Part shown: positions 6,416 to 9,533 of the stretch, in pieces
Numbering within the stretch: position 1 is the stretch's first letter
How the letters are laid out: each line of letters starts with the position of its first letter
From: an uncultured Brevibacterium sp.
Lineage (GTDB): Bacteria; Actinomycetota; Actinomycetes; Actinomycetales; Brevibacteriaceae
DNA length: 9,533 nt
Direction: 5' to 3'
Assembly (NCBI GenBank): GCA_943914815.1
Contig: CALUDL010000065.1
Coordinates: 1 to 9,533, forward strand
Program-made: the position numbers and the translations under genes
The notes under the pieces: model-generated
What the model saw: only the letters and a program-made list of their open reading frames with translations
The model's database searches: none
Told to the model about the DNA's origin: nothing

Positions 6416-6822
6416 GGCGCCACCTCCTCTTTTTTAGGTTTGCTGACCATGGAGGCGGCTGTGATGATTGCCCCCACGAAAAGCGCGTCGATGAGGAGTT
6501 CGACGAGCGCGAGTGAGTCGCTGGATACCGTGGCAATCAGGGCAAATGGGATGAGCGGAACGACCGCGCCTAACATGCCGGCGGGCACCAGGTTGAAGAG
6601 GATACGGCGCAGCGGGGCGTCGAGTTCCCACATACGCTCAGCCGTCATTCTGGTGAGCCCAAAGCGCCACAACAGCACTAGTGCGACGAAAAGCAGACGC
6701 GTGAATCCTGTTCCCAGGTTGAGTGCGAGCATGGGCCCCAGAATCACGGCTGCCACGAACGCGATAACGCTCACAGCGGCGTTCATCAGCAGGGATGCGT
6801 AAAATCCTTTTGCGTAAAACAT
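6412..6822 (-). CDS. Small multi-span membrane protein of unknown function
   Basis: I do not recognise this 136-residue protein. It has four hydrophobic stretches, about 10-35, 40-54, 75-99 and 105-126, with a basic/acidic loop between the second and third (RMTAERMWELDAPLRR, 58-73) and a charged tail (KPKKEE). No catalytic motif is visible. Its ATG overlaps the stop of the 410-residue protein gene (TGATG), with GGAG five bases upstream, and its stop overlaps the GTG of the prepilin peptidase gene. Being locked between these genes suggests that it serves the same envelope or pilus machinery, perhaps as an assembly or accessory subunit. That role is inferred from position alone. Confidence 0.8.
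   Translation of the reverse strand: MFYAKGFYASLLMNAAVSVIAFVAAVILGPMLALNLGTGFTRLLFVALVLLWRFGLTRMTAERMWELDAPLRRILFNLVPAGMLGAVVPLIPFALIATVSSDSLALVELLIDALFVGAIITAASMVSKPKKEEVAP
6423..6428 (-). promoter_or_regulatory. Strong RBS (AGGAGG) for the GTG start of the A24 peptidase
   Basis: AGGAGG lies seven bases before the GTG at 6415, inside the last codons of the upstream gene. Together with the GTGA overlap it fixes the start and points to coupled translation. Confidence 0.7.
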
Positions 6823-8054
6823 CAGGACTCCGTCTCACAGCTGACGAACGGTTCGAACTGGGCATGTGGAAGGGCCAAGTCAGCGGCGTTGACTTCGCGC
6901 GCTTCCAGTCCGGCTGTGGATTCGTGCATGAGGGCGTGCTCGGTGAAGGCTTCGGACAGGCTTTCTACGTCGAGGTCCGCCGAGGTGGCAAAGGTCGTTT
7001 CTGTGACCACAGCGGTGTCTCGGACGCGTTCGCGCATGGCTGAGTACGGGTTAGTGGATGCTTTACCTTCTGCCACAGCTTTGTCGAAAAGACCGGTCTT
7101 TAAGGTGTCGACTTTGGCTCCTTGAACGATTTTTTGCTTCACAAGGGCTTTGTAGGCTTCGCGGTTCGTGGTTTGTTTGAGGTCCAACGTGTAGGACCGG
7201 ACAACAAAGTTACCGCCGTCGGTTTTGACCGTGGAGTCGAGGGTCGCCCGGTTAAATTGTGAGGCTTTGATGACGCTGAGGTTCCATGCTTCTGAAGCGG
7301 GCCCAGAAATGGTGAGTGAGTAGGGTGTTCCGTCTGGGGCTTTCCGCACGTCGGTTTGCAATGCGCCGGTGATGCCCAGCGTGGCGGCCAACCGGTTCAT
7401 TGAGGGGGTGTCGTTTACGGGGAGTTGAGTCACCAAGGTTTGGGTGGTGTGTTGGTCGCGTACGTTCTGGCTGATAACTCCTTCGGAGTTTTCCCCGGCT
7501 GCGAACCTGGTGCCTTCTGCCCAAGGTTCGGCAGACTCTTTGGACACGAGCCCAATCTTGGCCATGAGTTTGGTGAAGCCCTTGTACGTCCCGTCCGTGG
7601 TGGGGCCCACCCCGGCGTCGATCGCGCGGGGCAACGAGGTGGATTCGTCGTACACGAACCGTTTGGCTTGCTCTTGGTCTGAAAACGAGTAGATGTCCAC
7701 TCCCCCATGCTGTGAGGGGGTAGCGATTTTCACGGCCCCGTTGACCACCCCGGCCAGGTGCATGGGCCGTTTCGCAGGCGCGGTGGTGGAGAACGATGTG
7801 AGGCTTGATGAAAGTGCTTTGTCGCGTCCCACACCTGAACACTGTGGCATCCGCCCCACACTGGTCGAGCACCCTTCGCCAGAACATAGGCCGTCTGCCA
7901 GGGAGTAGCCCAGCGGACGGGCTACAGGTGTGGCGATGATTGCGAGGCCCGTGAGCACCGACAGCATGACGGTTCGTTGTTTGCGCAGGCGACGCGGGTC
8001 ACGCGCTTTGGTTTTACGATTCCGTTGGCGCGTTGAGGGCAGTTTCAGTTTCAT
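6822..8054 (-). CDS. Exported or membrane-anchored protein of unknown function in the pilus-type operon
   Basis: I do not recognise a family for this 410-residue protein. The first 27 residues hold 13 Lys/Arg, followed by one hydrophobic segment (about 29-50), so it is probably inserted N-in with the rest outside the cell. Just after the segment come Cys57, Cys62 and Cys72 (GLCSGEGC and MPQCSG); the only other Cys is Cys406 near the end. The outer part is mixed alpha/beta in character, with segments such as GVDIYSFSDQEQAKRFVYD (118-136) and NFVVRSYTLDLKQT (282-295). No enzyme motif is seen. The first ATG (8054) has only a weak GAAAG-like site upstream; Met30 would remove the basic head and lacks an RBS. 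It lies 39 bases after the DUF192 gene and overlaps the next gene by TGATG. A Tad/TadE-like accessory role is a guess from the basic-TM-Cys layout and the neighbours. Confidence 0.8.
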   Translation of the reverse strand: MKLKLPSTRQRNRKTKARDPRRLRKQRTVMLSVLTGLAIIATPVARPLGYSLADGLCSGEGCSTSVGRMPQCSGVGRDKALSSSLTSFSTTAPAKRPMHLAGVVNGAVKIATPSQHGGVDIYSFSDQEQAKRFVYDESTSLPRAIDAGVGPTTDGTYKGFTKLMAKIGLVSKESAEPWAEGTRFAAGENSEGVISQNVRDQHTTQTLVTQLPVNDTPSMNRLAATLGITGALQTDVRKAPDGTPYSLTISGPASEAWNLSVIKASQFNRATLDSTVKTDGGNFVVRSYTLDLKQTTNREAYKALVKQKIVQGAKVDTLKTGLFDKAVAEGKASTNPYSAMRERVRDTAVVTETTFATSADLDVESLSEAFTEHALMHESTAGLEAREVNAADLALPHAQFEPFVSCETES

Positions 8055-8093
8055 TGCTTTCGCACTCTGTAAGGGGATTCTGGGGTACGGGGG

Positions 8094-8450
8094 CTATGTT
8101 TCTTCTGCCAGGATAATACGAACACCCTGGTGGATGCCCCACTGCTCCAAAAGTCCGGGGTTGGCTTCTAGTACGGCGTGAGCGTTGCGGACGGGCATCT
8201 GCATGGTCCATGGTTTGAGGTTTTTCACTGTGAGCACCTGACCGTCTTTGTCGATGTACGCCACTTCGAGTGGGCGGTTAAACCCAATAGAGTGCACGGA
8301 GCTACACGGCACGATCATGAGGGCTTCAGCGTCGCTGAAGAACAGGCCGCGGAGGCGCCGAAGTGCGGTCCCAGCGAGTTGGACCGTGAAGTGGGTGCCT
8401 TGCGGGGTTGTGAGGCAAACTTCGCGGGCTTTTTTGTTGAGGTTTTTCAT
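8094..8450 (-). CDS. DUF192 domain protein
   Basis: The 118-residue product shows the DUF192 pattern: LRRLRGLFFSDAEALMIVPCSSVHSIGF (31-58), then PLEVAYIDKDGQVL (60-73), LKPW (78-81) and a closing RNAHAVLEANPGLLEQWGIHQGVRI (88-112). The short family (usually 110-150 residues) has no settled role known to me. In many bacteria it carries a signal peptide, which is absent here, so this copy is probably cytoplasmic. DUF192 genes are often seen beside actinobacterial Tad/Flp and OmpA-like genes (recollection, not a search). It starts eight bases after the OmpA-like gene stop with only a poor Shine-Dalgarno, so translation probably depends on read-on from upstream. Confidence 0.85.
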   Translation of the reverse strand: MKNLNKKAREVCLTTPQGTHFTVQLAGTALRRLRGLFFSDAEALMIVPCSSVHSIGFNRPLEVAYIDKDGQVLTVKNLKPWTMQMPVRNAHAVLEANPGLLEQWGIHQGVRIILAEET

Positions 8451-8458
8451 ACGCGTTT

Positions 8459-9533
8459 CTAGCCTTGTGCGGTAGTTGACGGCCGAGGTGTCGAAGAGCT
8501 GGGTGCGCCTGCGGACTGGGTGCGGTTCACTTTGATCTGCGCAGTGTCGGCCACGCGGATAATGAGTTCATCTGACTCCATGCTTGCTTTGGGGAAGAAA
8601 GCAAACATTTCGATCGGCTCACCACGAGCAACCGTGTAGTCAACCGGGCTCATCGTTTGCGAGCACAGACAGTTACCAGGCCCTGCCGTCACCGTTGTCG
8701 CCATCATATTTGTTGTCTTATCCCACAGTGCCAGGTTGCTGAGCGATGGAGTGGCAGGGTACTCAGCGGTGAAGTTTTGTCCAAATGGCATTGTCTCCAC
8801 TTTTGAGTCCTGCTGATCAAACGCAGATTTGTCGTCTTGCCCTGATACCGTACTCACAGCAACAGTCAGTTTCAGAAAGTCCCCCTGCTCCTCCAGTGCT
8901 TTGACATCAAAATTTAGCTCAGGGGTGTCCCCGCCTTTCGGAGTAGGGAGAACACCTGCTGTAATGCCACCGTTCGACGTTGCTGCTTTCATTTCAGGAA
9001 GGTCTTTAACCTTTTTGCCAGTGTCAACGTTTGCATCGATCTGGCCCTGGGGCTTGTAGTTAAACGAAACTCGACGGTTCTTTGCTTGATTCTTTTTGAT
9101 GGGGTTTCCCTTACCATCGCGATTTGGCACGATTGGTTTAGTCTCACCGAATCCTTTGGTCTCCAGCTGGATACCCGCCCCAGAAAGCTTGGATTCAATA
9201 GCTTTTTTAACCGATTCCGCACGACGCTCGGATAGGTCTTGGTTATAGCTTTCATCGCCTTCGTCATCAGTGTGGCCTTCGACTACAACCTTCTGGCCCT
9301 TCGCTGTTTTCTTCAGCTCTTCGACAACGGAGGAAATCGCTTTTTCCGCGTCCTTGTCGAGTTTGTCCGAGTCGAACTCAAACAACACGTCCGAACTCAC
9401 ATTGAGCGCTGAGGTCTCGCCTCGGTCAGACACGGAGGCATCCGTCACTGACTCTGTATTTACATCCAAAGGAATCCGTCGCTGCCCTACAGCACCAGAA
9501 CCGTAGACATCAGGGATGGCGTTTTGACCATTC
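8459..9533 (-). CDS. OmpA-like peptidoglycan-binding protein (5' end outside the window)
   Basis: The frame stays open to the right edge, so about 357 C-terminal residues are visible and the N-terminus and any signal peptide are missing. A TTG at 9469 could be read as a start, but the 21 codons before it (encoding NGQNAIPDVYGSGAVGQRR and two more) look coding. Visible residues 46-160 are an OmpA C-terminal-like domain: LFEFDSDKL, VEGHTDDEGDESYNQDLSERRAESV and AKNRRVSF contain the Asp and Arg positions that bind the peptide stem of peptidoglycan in the family. A beta-rich C-terminal domain (about 180-335) carries a CLCS motif (288-291) and then a MFAFFPK segment, a combination I associate with actinobacterial OmpA-family proteins. 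The tail is Ser/Thr/Pro-rich. It is the first visible gene of the operon and probably holds the machinery to the wall. Actinobacterial relatives include OmpATb/ArfA-type proteins. Confidence 0.85.
   Translation of the reverse strand, partial: NGQNAIPDVYGSGAVGQRRIPLDVNTESVTDASVSDRGETSALNVSSDVLFEFDSDKLDKDAEKAISSVVEELKKTAKGQKVVVEGHTDDEGDESYNQDLSERRAESVKKAIESKLSGAGIQLETKGFGETKPIVPNRDGKGNPIKKNQAKNRRVSFNYKPQGQIDANVDTGKKVKDLPEMKAATSNGGITAGVLPTPKGGDTPELNFDVKALEEQGDFLKLTVAVSTVSGQDDKSAFDQQDSKVETMPFGQNFTAEYPATPSLSNLALWDKTTNMMATTVTAGPGNCLCSQTMSPVDYTVARGEPIEMFAFFPKASMESDELIIRVADTAQIKVNRTQSAGAPSSSTPRPSTTAQG

Noticed and set aside
9469..9469. TTG at 9469 as the true start of the OmpA-like gene
   Set aside because: The frame is open to the window edge, there is no RBS before the TTG, and a start here would leave no signal peptide for a wall-binding protein.

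Overview
The window looks like chromosomal DNA of a Gram-positive actinobacterium, possibly in the Micrococcales or Actinomycetales range. G+C is somewhat above half. Starts include GTG as well as ATG, and Shine-Dalgarno sequences are clear. The protein families (an anchored cell-wall repeat protein with Ser/Thr/Pro linkers, a DUF779/aldehyde dehydrogenase pair, an OmpA-like protein with a CLCS motif, an A24 peptidase without a methylase domain) are an actinobacterial mixture. I cannot name a genus. All nine substantial genes lie on the minus strand. I saw no tRNA, rRNA, CRISPR array or insertion sequence.

Reading in the direction of transcription (right to left) there are three blocks. Block 1 (9533 to 5768) is a tightly packed envelope operon: the 3' part of an OmpA-like peptidoglycan-binding protein, a DUF192 protein, a 410-residue exported or membrane-anchored protein of unknown function, a 136-residue multi-span membrane protein of unknown function, and an A24 prepilin peptidase. 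The last three are linked by 1- to 4-base stop/start overlaps. The peptidase suggests a type IV/Flp (Tad) pilus or a related secretion locus beyond the right edge; no pilin, ATPase or TadB/C gene is visible here.

Block 2 (5717 to 3698) is a separate metabolic transcription unit. A promoter-like pair (TTGATC, 17-base spacer, TAGAGT), whose -35 box lies in an 18-base quasi-palindrome, precedes an ExaC/AldB-type acetaldehyde dehydrogenase. That gene is joined by a TAATG overlap to a DUF779 gene. A 12-bp perfect inverted repeat lies inside the first codons of the DUF779 gene.

Block 3 (3538 to 78) is a two-gene cell-surface unit. The first gene encodes an 872-residue secreted, C-terminally membrane-anchored protein with Ser/Thr/Pro linkers and repeats of the actinobacterial anchored-repeat ('choice-of-anchor M') type. 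The second, joined by TGATG, encodes a membrane-anchored MltB/Slt35-like lytic transglycosylase with catalytic Glu and an EF-hand-like loop. The extreme left probably holds the last codons of a convergent plus-strand gene.

The best candidates for new biology are the two unknown proteins inside the pilus-type operon and the coupling of an anchored-repeat surface protein to a peptidoglycan-cleaving enzyme with no ABC transporter next to it.
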